From positions 1,054,001 through 1,118,000 of the forward strand of contig CAVZQT010000002.1 in NCBI GenBank assembly GCA_963777435.1: a DNA stretch of 64,000 nt. The letters are read 5' to 3'. The notes under the pieces were generated by a model that did no database searches, was not told where the DNA came from, and was given only the letters and a program-made list of their open reading frames with translations. This DNA is from AP-15 sp963777435. GTDB lineage: Bacteria > Pseudomonadota > Alphaproteobacteria > ATCC43930 > CGMCC-115725. The translations under genes and the position numbers were made by a program. Every line of letters starts with the position of its first letter. The first letter of the stretch is position 1. Positions 23,173 to 32,052 of the stretch are shown here, piece after piece.

Positions 23173-25488
23173 ATGATGGAAGGCCATATCGGGCAGTCAC
23201 TGGTTCGGCGCGAAGACCGGCGGTTTCTGATCGGCCAGGGCCGCTATGTCGATGATTTTAATTTGTCCGGCCAGCTGTATGCGACCGTGCTGCGATCACC
23301 TCACGGACATGCGCTGATCGAGAGCATCGATGCCGCGGCTGCCCGCGCGATGCCCGGTGTGCGTGGCGTTTTCACCGCCGCCGATCTCGATGCGGACGGA
23401 TCGGCGCGCTGCCGTGTATTGCCCGGGTGGCAACGGTCACCCCGATAATCGTGCCGCCGCGCCGGGCGTTGGCGTGCGAGCGGGTGCGGCATGTCGGCGA
23501 CACGGTCGCGTTTGTGGTTGCCGATAGCGTGGAGCAGGCGCGCGACGCTGCCGAGAAGATCAGAGTCGACATACCAGCCGTTGCCGTCGGTCGTCGAGGC
23601 GACAGCGGCAATCGCTCAGGGCGCGGCGCTGCTGTGGGACGAGGCTCCCGCCAAACTGAGCTACCGGTTCGAGCGCGGCGACAGGGCAGCGGTCGAGGCA
23701 GCGCTCCCGACGGCAGCCCATATCGTCGAGATCGAACTCGTCAACAACCGGCTGGTGGCTGCCCCGATCGAGCCGCGCGCCGCAATCGGCTGTTATGATG
23801 CCGCCGCCGATTGCTTCGACTTGCTGTTGACCGGCCAAGGCGTGCACAGCCTGCGCCAGCAGCTCGCCGAGATCGTCTTCCGGATGCCGGCCGAGCGCTT
23901 CAGGGTGCGGGCGCCCGATGTGGGCGGCGGGTTTGGCGTCAAGAACTTCCTCTATCCCAAATGGGTGTTGGTGCTGTGGGCGTCGCGCCGGCTGGGCCGC
24001 CCGGTCAAATGGGTTGCCGAGCGCAGCGAGGAGTTCGTCAGCTCGGCCCAGGGACGCGACAATTATACCCGCGCACGCCTGGCGCTCGATCTTGACGACC
24101 GCTTCCTCGCCCTCGATGTCGACACTGTCGCGAATCTTGGAGCGTACCTGTCGACCAATGGGCCGGGCAGCTCGACCAACTCGCCGGCGAGTGCCATGGG
24201 CGGGATTTATGATATCCCGGCGGTGTTCATGGCGGTGCGCGGTGTCTTTACCAACACCGTGCCAATCGATGCCTATCGCGGAGCCGGCAAGCCCGAAGCC
24301 AATTACCTGATCGAGCGGCTCGTCGATCGCGCCGCACGTCGGCTGTCGATAGACCGGATCGAGCTGCGCCGGCGCAATCTGATCAATCACTTTCCTTACC
24401 GCAGCGGGCTCGGGGTCACGATCGATTGTGGGCGCTTTGCGGCCAATCTCAACGATATGGCAACGCGGCTGCTGGCCGACGGCTTTGAAGCACGGCGTCA
24501 GGAGGCGGCCGGGCGCGGCAAGCTGCGCGGGCTCGGCCTTGCCTGCTTTCTCGAAACCTCGCGTGGCACCCCAGGCGAACGGGCCGAAATCCGCTTCGAA
24601 CCGGAGGGTCAAGTCGCGCTGGTGCTCGGCACCCAATCGAACGGCCAGGGTCACGAGACCAGCTTCCCACAGATCGCCGCCGAGCATTTGGGACTGCCGA
24701 TCGAGACGTTCCGCTTCATCCAGGCGGACACGAGCGCGATCAACAGCGGTAACGGGCATGGTGGCGCCCGCTCGATGCATATGGGCGGCACAGCATTATA
24801 CCTGGCGGCGCAGATGGTTTTGTCGAAGGGTCGGGCGCTCGCCGCTCATCTTCTGCAGGCCGACCCCAACGAGGTCAGCTTTGCCGCCGGGCGCTTCACG
24901 GTCGGCGCCGGAGAGCGGGGGATCGATCTCCTGGCGTTGGCGCAAGCCGCACGCGAGACGGCCAATTTGCCTGACGGCATGACCCCGGGGCTCGATGCCG
25001 AAGCCTACAATGCCTCTGATCTCTTCACCTTTCCGAGCGGCTGTCATACCGCCGAAGTCGAAATCGACCCAGAAACCGGCGGGGTGACGCTCGACCGATA
25101 TACCGCGATCGACGATTACGGGCGGCTGATCAACCCAATGCTCGCAAGGGGGCAGGTCCAAGGCGGGCTCGCACAAGGCATCGGACAGGCTCTCTTCGAG
25201 CGCACGGTTTACGACGAGAGCTCAGCTCAGCTGCTGAGCGGTTCGTTGATCGATTATGCTTTGCCGCGCGCGGACGAGTTGCCATCCCTCGACGTCACCC
25301 TCACCGAACAGCCGACCAAGGTGAACCCGCTCGGTGTCAAGGGCGCTGGCCAAGCCGGCTGCATCGCCGCGCCCCAGACGATTATCAACGCGATCCTCGA
25401 TGCGCTGGCGCCGCTCGGTATCGACCACATCGATATGCCGGCAACACCAGAGCGGGTCTGGCGCGCGATCCGCCGCGCGCAGGGTTGA
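23173..25488 (+). pseudogene. Xanthine-dehydrogenase-family molybdopterin-binding subunit (CoxL-like), two frameshifts
   Basis: The gene begins MMEGHIGQSLVRREDRRFLI. The frame shifts near 23412 (LPCIARVATVTPIIVPPRRA) and again near 23570 (YQPLPSVVEATAAIAQG), then runs unbroken to the stop; the total is about 770 residues. Mo-cofactor contacts are visible: VGGGFGVKNFLYPKWVLVLW, PIDAYRGAGKPEANYLIERL and GTQSNGQGHETSFPQIAAEH. The segment that usually ends in the catalytic Glu reads LGVKGAGQAGCIAAPQ, with Gln instead. Neighbouring FAD and 2Fe-2S subunits are absent, unlike the trio at 32-36 kb. Function would be hydroxylation of an N-heterocycle or aldehyde. Frameshifts may be real or indel errors. 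Confidence 0.83.
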
Positions 25489-25737
25489 GCGTGGCAAGAA
25501 GCCATGAGGGCAGTTTCGTCGGAGGCCTCGCCCTATATGCCCCAACAGTCATCGGCACACCGCCCTCCACTCGACCGGTGTTGCCCCATTCCGGACCTCC
25601 ATCAACCACGCCCAGATCGACTGACTTAGTGAAAAGCGGACGTTCGTATTCGCTGCACCTATTTCAGTTGATGACCCAACTCGACCGCTTCCTGCTTTGT
25701 TCTAACTGCTGCCGGTACCGATCCCGCAGCAGACGCT
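25489..25737. other. Intergenic, nothing recognised
   Basis: 250 bases between convergent genes; no clear terminator hairpin with a T-run and no gene found. Confidence 0.35.
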
Positions 25738-26229
25738 TTATGCACGCAATGACTTGACATGGCGCGCGAGCTTTTCGAGCGTCTGGTAACCGTATTCGAC
25801 TGCGCCAAAGCCGATGGTCGCATCGCGCTGAGCTTTGGTTGGATGCAACTGACGCAGGGTAATCACAGTCTTGCCGTCGCTCTGCTCGTCGAAAGTGATC
25901 GTCGTCCGGAATCGCCCCGGATCATCAGTGTCATCCGCTCCGTGATCAATCTCGATCAGGGTCGGTGGCTCGATACGACGGAATTGCATGCGGTTGGGAT
26001 AGCGCCGGCCATTGGGCGCAATCATGTCGAAGCGCCACAGCCCACCAACGCGGATGTCGATCTCCTTTGTCTCGACTTCGAAACCGGCCGGTCCGAACCA
26101 ATTTGGCAGATGTTTTGCGTCAGCCCACGCTGAAAACACGACATCGCGACGTGCACTTATTACCCGTGAGAGGACGATTTCGCGATCGAGCGCCCATTGG
26201 GCAAGCGCGGTGTTGGTGGACGAGGTCAT
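25738..26229 (-). CDS. SRPBCC/AHSA1-family protein
   Basis: 163 residues with the START-like AHSA1 fold: REIVLSRVISARRDVVFSAW at the beginning, LPNWFGPAGFEVETKEIDIR, GGLWRFDMIAPNGRRYPNRM, and the C-terminal helix YQTLEKLARHVKSL. These proteins bind hydrophobic ligands or act as co-chaperones. They are very often encoded next to an ArsR regulator, as here (ArsR gene 105 bases upstream, same strand). The start ATG at 26229 has AGGA at a slightly long spacing. Confidence 0.88.
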   Translation of the reverse strand: MTSSTNTALAQWALDREIVLSRVISARRDVVFSAWADAKHLPNWFGPAGFEVETKEIDIRVGGLWRFDMIAPNGRRYPNRMQFRRIEPPTLIEIDHGADDTDDPGRFRTTITFDEQSDGKTVITLRQLHPTKAQRDATIGFGAVEYGYQTLEKLARHVKSLRA

Positions 26230-26334
26230 GATCAAATCCTTTGATTGGGATGGGTAGGCGACGGTAGCGTCCAGGACGCTTGCGAGCTCGTGGAGATCTT
26301 CGCGACTGCGAATGGCATCTGACGTTTGAGTAGG

Positions 26335-26691
26335 TCAACCATCTCGACCTCTCTTCCGCTGCTTCTTCTCGATCTTGTTCACATAGGCTTCGAGCCGATC
26401 GAGGCGGGCCTCCCAAACCGCGCGCTGCTCGACCAGCCAACGTTCGGCATGGGTCATGGCAGCTGGTTTCAACCGACAGGTACGAACACGCCCACTCTTC
26501 TGGGATTCCACAAGGCCGCCGGCTTCAAGCACCCGGATGTGCTTCATCAGGCTAGGCAGCGCCATGGCAAATGGTCGGGCGAGTTCCCCGACCGACGCCT
26601 CCCCCTCGCCCAGTCGCGCAAGGATCGCTCTCCTGGTCGGGTCCGCAAGAGCGCCAAACACATGGTCAAGATGCGGTGATAAGTTATCCAT
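26335..26691 (-). CDS. ArsR-family transcriptional regulator
   Basis: 118 residues, winged helix-turn-helix: VFGALADPTRRAILARLGEG, EASVGELARPFAMALPSLMK, HIRVLEAGGLVESQKSGRVR. No metal-binding CxC in helix 3 is present, so it is of the metal-independent type usually paired with SRPBCC genes. The start at 26691 (MDNLSPHLDHVFGAL) is preferred over a frame beginning 36 bases upstream because family proteins begin there. It probably represses itself and the SRPBCC gene. Confidence 0.9.
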   Translation of the reverse strand: MDNLSPHLDHVFGALADPTRRAILARLGEGEASVGELARPFAMALPSLMKHIRVLEAGGLVESQKSGRVRTCRLKPAAMTHAERWLVEQRAVWEARLDRLEAYVNKIEKKQRKRGRDG

Positions 26692-27033
26692 TCGGCTAAC
26701 TATAGGTGCGCGCCGAGGAGTTGTCAATAACAGTTATCCGTATGGCTTACTAAAGACGTGATCGAGGAGTCGCCTATGGCAGACAACATCCTCTCACAAC
26801 GGACGCGCTATTGGTTGGCGGGCAAGCGTGACAGGCGTCCCCTTATGGCACAGCGCCGATGATGTGCCCGCCGCCTTGAAGGTCCGCTATGGGGTCGGCT
26901 GCCTACCGGCAACCAATCTCGACAAGCGTCCGGAATTCGGCGCGTTGCGGTCAGGTCGGCCAGATCGGCGGCCGGCGCAGGTCGCCCCACTCCGGCCATT
27001 CGCGATCATCGCCGCAGAGGCTCGAACCCGGTT
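26692..27033. other. Intergenic; one short unassigned frame
   Basis: About 340 bases. A 28-codon plus-strand frame (26776-26862, MADNILSQRTRYWLAGKRDR ...) has a good GAGGAG site before its ATG, which is typical of the 5' scrap of a deleted gene. Otherwise I see nothing. Confidence 0.3.
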
Positions 27034-28083
27034 TCAACGGAACGCCGACTTAACCTCCCGCGCTAGTAGCCGGATCGCCTCTCGCTCCGCCGCGTGATCG
27101 GCCAATCCGGCGCAATTCGTTTCCAACTGCACGCCCGACAGCCCGATGTCGCGTTGTAGGTCTTTCAACTTCGCCACCACCGTATCGGGTGAGCCAATGA
27201 ACACCGAACCGCGCAAAGTTTCCTCGAGCGTGATTTCAGTCAGACGCTGCGAGGTCTTCCAGCGCGGGTGGTCCGGCGGGCTGTTTTGCCGCCGAGAGGA
27301 GTCGGCGAGCAGGCGGCTTTGGTTCTGGAAATGCTGCATCAGCGTGGGCCCGTAGGCCTCCTGAGCCGCCGCATCGGTTTTGGCGACAAAACCGGGGCAA
27401 CGAAGATAGACGGGCGCCTCCCCCGGATGTCCGGCGTCGGTCCAGGCTTTGCGGTAGACGTCGATGTGCTGCTCGAACATCCGCACGTCCTCGTGCCGCA
27501 CGGACAGGAACAGGCCTTGGCCCGCTCTGCCAGCCATGGGGAAGGTTTCGACGCTCGCCGCCGCGATGCGGATTTCGGGCGTCGGTTGTTGCACCGGCCG
27601 CGGAACGACCGTGATGTCTTGGATGTCGTAAAACTTGCCCTTGTAGGAGAAATTGTCTTCCCGCCAGGCGCGCTGAATGATCTCCAGGCACTCGATCTCG
27701 CGTTTCTTGCTTTCGGAATACGCGATGTTCAGCGCCTGGTAGGTTTTCACGACGCCGCTCCTCCCGACGCCGAAGATCAGTCGGCCCTTGGAGATGTGGT
27801 CCAAGGTCGCTGCTTCCTCGGCAATTCGAAGCGGATTGGCCAGCGGAAGCACCTGCACGCTGGTCCCGATTTTGATCCTCTCGGTGCGGGTCGCGATTGC
27901 GGTACCGAGGACCAGCGGGCTGGCGGCGAGGGCGCGCTGTTTGTCGAAATGCAGTTCCGCGAGCCACATCACGTCGAGCCCGTATTCCTCGCTGGCATCG
28001 ACGATGTCGAACCCGGCGGCGAAGCATTCGGCCTGGCTGCGGCCGGGTAGCACCGGAAACTCGTGATAGATGCCTAATTCCAT
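27034..28083 (-). CDS. LLM-class flavin-dependent oxidoreductase (second copy in window)
   Basis: 349 residues: MELGIYHEFPVLPGRSQAEC, YGLDVMWLAELHFDKQRALA, IKIGTSVQVLPLANPLRIAE, EAATLDHISKGRLIFGVGRS and GSPDTVVAKLKDLQRDIG. This is the bacterial-luciferase-type subgroup that uses reduced FMN. It differs clearly from the protein at 4941, so it is a separate lineage rather than a recent duplicate. The start at 28083 is chosen by homology; the frame is open further upstream. Substrate unknown; it probably takes part in the surrounding catabolic functions. Confidence 0.88.
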   Translation of the reverse strand: MELGIYHEFPVLPGRSQAECFAAGFDIVDASEEYGLDVMWLAELHFDKQRALAASPLVLGTAIATRTERIKIGTSVQVLPLANPLRIAEEAATLDHISKGRLIFGVGRSGVVKTYQALNIAYSESKKREIECLEIIQRAWREDNFSYKGKFYDIQDITVVPRPVQQPTPEIRIAAASVETFPMAGRAGQGLFLSVRHEDVRMFEQHIDVYRKAWTDAGHPGEAPVYLRCPGFVAKTDAAAQEAYGPTLMQHFQNQSRLLADSSRRQNSPPDHPRWKTSQRLTEITLEETLRGSVFIGSPDTVVAKLKDLQRDIGLSGVQLETNCAGLADHAAEREAIRLLAREVKSAFR

Positions 28084-28696
28084 TGAATGAACCTTCCCCA
28101 ACACGGTCTTATCCGACGTGCAACGGATTGCCAGCGGCGCGGACGCCACGGTTGCTGTCTTGAGCGATTTGAGCAACGGCAAATCGCGCGTTTGCATACC
28201 CGGCAGGTGTCACCGTCGGCCGTTGACCGGCTTTGCCGCGCTGAATACGGCGCTTTGCCTGCGTCGGTACGGGTAGGCTCCGCGATCGGTGCAGGCCCCT
28301 CGCCACTTGCCCGTCTCCATTTGGGCCGGAGGCGACCGCCATTCCGGACACGGCTCGACCGATTGTAGGTCGGCCCGGGCGTCTATGCCCTTCGTGATTT
28401 GCTCGACCGGTGATGCCCTCGCTTTCATAGTGACCGTCGCAAATCAAACCTCGGCGACCTGCGACGGCGCGCGCGGCAAGGACCGCGGATCGACCGGAGG
28501 ATCGAGACGCAATTTTTCGGGATTTTGAACGCCTATGCCGCGCGACCGGGAGTTTGACAACCTCGCCGGCGCTCTCCCGCATCGCAACCATCGGATTTAC
28601 ATTAGCGGCAACGGTATCTCGCTGGTCAGTTTCCTGGATCAGCGCCAGTTATTTGCCTTATCGTTTTGCTTGGTCACAAACGGACGGCCGCCACTC
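28084..28696. other. Intergenic region, no supported gene
   Basis: About 610 bases between divergent genes. Open frames exist on both strands because of high GC, but none shows a motif or a plausible ribosome site. It may contain the promoters of both neighbours and decayed sequence. Confidence 0.35.
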
Positions 28697-29647
28697 ATGA
28701 GCACAATCGAGCTTGTCGATCCCGAATTGCGCGATGCGCTCGCTCAGCAACTGCCGCCGCTGACCGCTGAGTCTTTGACGCAGCGCCGCGCCAATGCGCT
28801 GGAACTGGCCGGCGCCGTGCCGAAGCCGAACCTGCCCGATATCGCCACCGACGAGATCCATGTCGAGAGCGCATTTGGCGCAAAGCCGATCCGCGTTCTG
28901 GCCTACCGCCCGATCACGTCCAATGATCCACTGCCCGTCATCGTACACATCCATGGCGGCGGCTTCGTGATGGGCGCGCCAGAAATGAAGGACGTGGAAA
29001 ATAGGCTCTTCGCGTCGGAGCTGAGATGCGCGATCTATTCCGTTGATCATCGCCTCGCGCCGGAATCACCGCACCCGGCGCCAGTGGAGGACATCTACTC
29101 GGTCTTCGCTTGGCTGTACGCGAATGCAGGCGAGCTCGGGCTTGACCCCGCCCGCATCGGCATCAAGGGCGAAAGTGGAGGCGGCGGTTTCGCGGCAGCC
29201 GCCGCACTCTACGCACGCGACCGGCAGGGACCAAAATTCGCCTTTCAGCATCTGATCTATCCGATGATTGACGACCGCACGGCGGTGCGCAAGGACTTGC
29301 ATCCTTGCGTCGGCGAGTTTGTCTGGACGCAAGACAACAACTATTTCGGCTGGCGTTCGCTGCTCGGCGAAGAGCCGGGCGCGGCCGACATCTCGCCTTA
29401 TGCGGCGGCGGCGCGAGCGGCGGATGTGTCGGGTTTGCCTCCGACCTATATTTCGGTTGGCGGTCTTGATCTCTTCCTCGAAGAAAACATGATTTATGCG
29501 GATCGACTTAGCCGCGCCGGGGTGCCGGTCGAGCTTCACATCTATCCGCGGGCGTATCACGGCTTCTATCGGGTAACGAATGCCCGCGTTACCAAGCAGG
29601 CCGAGCACGACAACCGCGAGGCGCTGCGTCGCTTCCTGCACGGATAG
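28697..29647 (+). CDS. Alpha/beta-hydrolase (hormone-sensitive-lipase family esterase)
   Basis: 316 residues. The oxyanion motif HGGG is at residues 86-89 (IVHIHGGGFVMGAPE) and the nucleophile Ser160 is in GIKGESGGGGFAAA. The acid Asp lies in SVGGLDLFLEEN and the His in YPRAYHGFY. The lid and YSVDHRLAPESPHPAPVEDI are typical of HSL/carboxylesterase proteins that cleave short acyl esters. The start MSTIELVDPELRDAL at 28697 is preferred; the longer frame upstream lacks homology. It stands alone. Confidence 0.9.
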   Translation: MSTIELVDPELRDALAQQLPPLTAESLTQRRANALELAGAVPKPNLPDIATDEIHVESAFGAKPIRVLAYRPITSNDPLPVIVHIHGGGFVMGAPEMKDVENRLFASELRCAIYSVDHRLAPESPHPAPVEDIYSVFAWLYANAGELGLDPARIGIKGESGGGGFAAAAALYARDRQGPKFAFQHLIYPMIDDRTAVRKDLHPCVGEFVWTQDNNYFGWRSLLGEEPGAADISPYAAAARAADVSGLPPTYISVGGLDLFLEENMIYADRLSRAGVPVELHIYPRAYHGFYRVTNARVTKQAEHDNREALRRFLHG

Positions 29648-30303
29648 GGCCCCGCAGCGGTTCTGCCAGGCTTTCACGCCCGCAGCCTCAGCAAATCGAG
29701 GGCAGCTGCCCCGGACCCCTACCACGCTGCAGCGCACTCTGTTTGCAGTTGTGACCCGGCGGGTGTCCGTTACCGGGCGCAGTGCTGACCACCCCTGCAA
29801 CTCCGATATGGCGGCGGTTGGGCCTCTGCCGTCAGCAAGAAACTGACCGGGCCGAGCGGATCTTCCGCCACTCTTATCCTGATTGCCGCGCATACCGGCA
29901 AGTCGACATAGCCCGCGTGGCAAACATGGGTGGGCTACGCGCCAAGCGCCTGGGAGATATGATGTCCTCCGAACAGCCCGCCCCATGCAGGCGAGGCGCT
30001 ATCCGCTCCAATGTGCCCCTGAACAGTTTAGCGTCGCCTCCAAACTTTTCTAGTTCGAATCACCCAGACCTGTGGCTGATTGAGCGCTACTCCAGGGGAA
30101 CGGATCGAGGAGGCGGCATTCGTTCGTGGAGGGACGCAGCCGCGGGGGCTTGATCACCCCGAACCCCGGGATAGTGCTCGAAGACCAGCGGGCGTCGAGA
30201 CCGCCTGCGGCGCAGAGACGACCACCAACCGCTGTTGAGGGTATGATCGCCTCAGGCCTATCTTGCAAACCCGGCCTGCCGGGCGGCTGCGAGGGCACCA
30301 TAC
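29648..30303. other. Intergenic region, no supported gene
   Basis: About 650 bases. I found no recognisable coding motif, RNA gene or repeat. The base composition and frame structure do not favour one strand. Confidence 0.35.
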
Positions 30304-31905
30304 ATGGAAACCTACGATTACATTGTTGTTGGCGCCGGATCGGCCGGTGCTGCGGTTGCGAACCGGCTGTCGTCAGATCCGCGCAACAAGGTGTTGTTGC
30401 TTGAAGCCGGGCGGGCGAGCCATCCGTGGTCCCCAATCCCGATCGGAATGGCCCGGCTGATCACCAATCCTGCCGCCAACTGGCTCTATTCCTCCGAGCC
30501 CGAGCCGAGCACAAACGGCCGCCGGCTACCGGTGCCACGCGGCAAACTGCTCGGCGGTTCCAGCTCGATCAACGGCATGGTGTTTGTGCGCGGTCAAGCC
30601 CAGGACTTTGATACCTGGGCGCAGATGGGCAACCGCGGCTGGAGCTACACTGAAGTCCTGCCTTTCTTCAAGCGCATGGAAACCTATGCCGGCGCGGGCG
30701 ACGATGCGTTTCGCGGTCGCGAGGGCCCGTTGCGCGTCACCAACCCCGAACCGCGCGATCCGCTTTTCGCGACTATCATCGACGCGGCGGCGCAGGTCGG
30801 CATCCGGTACAACCCGGATTACAACGGCGCCAGCCAGGAAGGCATCGCGATGAGCCAGGCGACGATTGCCGGCGGCCGCCGCATGAGTACGGCGCGGTGC
30901 TATCTCGACCCGGTCCGCAACCGCGGGAACCTGCGTATTGAGACCGAGGCTTTGACCGAAGTGCTAATGCTCGACGGGAAGCGCTGCGCCGGCGTGCGCT
31001 ATTCCGTCGCCGGCGAGGTCTGCGAGGCGCGCGCGGGGGGCGCTGTCGTGGTTAGCGCCGGCGCATTCAACTCGCCGCAATTGCTGGAGTTATCCGGCAT
31101 CGGCCAGCCCGAACGCTTGCGCCAACTCGGCATCGAGGTGCTCCACGAGCTGCCCGGGGTGGGTGAGAACCTGCGCGACCATTACGTTCCGCGTACCCGC
31201 TGGTTGGTCGGTAAAAAAGGCATCACCTTTAACGACCGGGGGCGCGGCCTCGGTCTGACGCACCAGGTGCTGCGCTACGCGCTGTTGCGGCAGGGCATGC
31301 TGGCGATGACAGGCGCCCCGCTCCGCGCGTTCGTGCGCTCACGTGAGGGCCTGGAAGCGTCGGACCTGATGCTGGGCTGGATCCCGATGCTGACCGAACC
31401 CAGCCCGCGAGGCCCGAGGATATCGCGGCGGTCAGGTGTGACCCTTTATGCTCACGCGATGCGCCCGGAGAGCAAGGGACACGTTCACATCACCGCCGCC
31501 GATCCGCGCCAACCGCCGGCGATCAACTTTAATTTCCTATCGTCGCCACCCGACGCGGAGCTGACGGTGCGCGCCGTCCGCATCGCCCGCGCGATCATGA
31601 CCGCCCCCGCCATGACCCCCTTTCAGGTGAGCGAAATTGCGCCGGGGGTCGATAGGACCACCGATGACGAAATCCTCGACTGGGTGAAGAAGGCCGCAGA
31701 AACCACCTACCACCCGGTGGGTACCTGCAAGATGGGGTCCGACCCGATGGCAGTCGTCGATGCGCAGCTTCGGGTCCACGGCATTGCGGGCCTGCGGGTC
31801 GCGGATGCCTCGATCATGCCCACGCTGACGTCGGGCAATACCAATGCGCCATCAATCATGATTGGTGAAAAGGCCGCCGACATGATGCTGAATACCACAG
31901 CCTGA
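30304..31905 (+). CDS. GMC-family FAD-dependent oxidoreductase (choline-dehydrogenase-like)
   Basis: 533 residues. The FAD-binding dinucleotide fold is YDYIVVGAGSAGAAVANRLS. The GMC signature 1 is PRGKLLGGSSSINGMVFVRG, signature 2 is VVSAGAFNSPQLLELSGIG, and the catalytic His470 is in TYHPVGTCKMGSDPM, with a terminal SGNTNAPSIMIGEKAADM. It oxidises an alcohol to an aldehyde or acid, passing electrons to the respiratory chain or oxygen. There is no signal peptide. The start at 30304 is preceded by GAGGGCACCAT. It stands alone with about 650 bases in front. Confidence 0.92.
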   Translation: METYDYIVVGAGSAGAAVANRLSSDPRNKVLLLEAGRASHPWSPIPIGMARLITNPAANWLYSSEPEPSTNGRRLPVPRGKLLGGSSSINGMVFVRGQAQDFDTWAQMGNRGWSYTEVLPFFKRMETYAGAGDDAFRGREGPLRVTNPEPRDPLFATIIDAAAQVGIRYNPDYNGASQEGIAMSQATIAGGRRMSTARCYLDPVRNRGNLRIETEALTEVLMLDGKRCAGVRYSVAGEVCEARAGGAVVVSAGAFNSPQLLELSGIGQPERLRQLGIEVLHELPGVGENLRDHYVPRTRWLVGKKGITFNDRGRGLGLTHQVLRYALLRQGMLAMTGAPLRAFVRSREGLEASDLMLGWIPMLTEPSPRGPRISRRSGVTLYAHAMRPESKGHVHITAADPRQPPAINFNFLSSPPDAELTVRAVRIARAIMTAPAMTPFQVSEIAPGVDRTTDDEILDWVKKAAETTYHPVGTCKMGSDPMAVVDAQLRVHGIAGLRVADASIMPTLTSGNTNAPSIMIGEKAADMMLNTTA

Positions 31906-32052
31906 CCATCCTTCGGCGAGACCGCATAGCTGCCGATGCGGCTACGTGTGCCAGGTGGCTCAACTTGGCCCTCGGGTCGGGTACGTGTCGGTAGGACGCG
32001 CGAAACAGTTGCACCCGCGTGAACGTGGGAGGGTATTAGCTGGCGTCGTGAG

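Noticed and set aside
23560..24780. Minus-strand open frame of about 400 codons
   Set aside because: Antisense shadow of the molybdenum hydroxylase gene.
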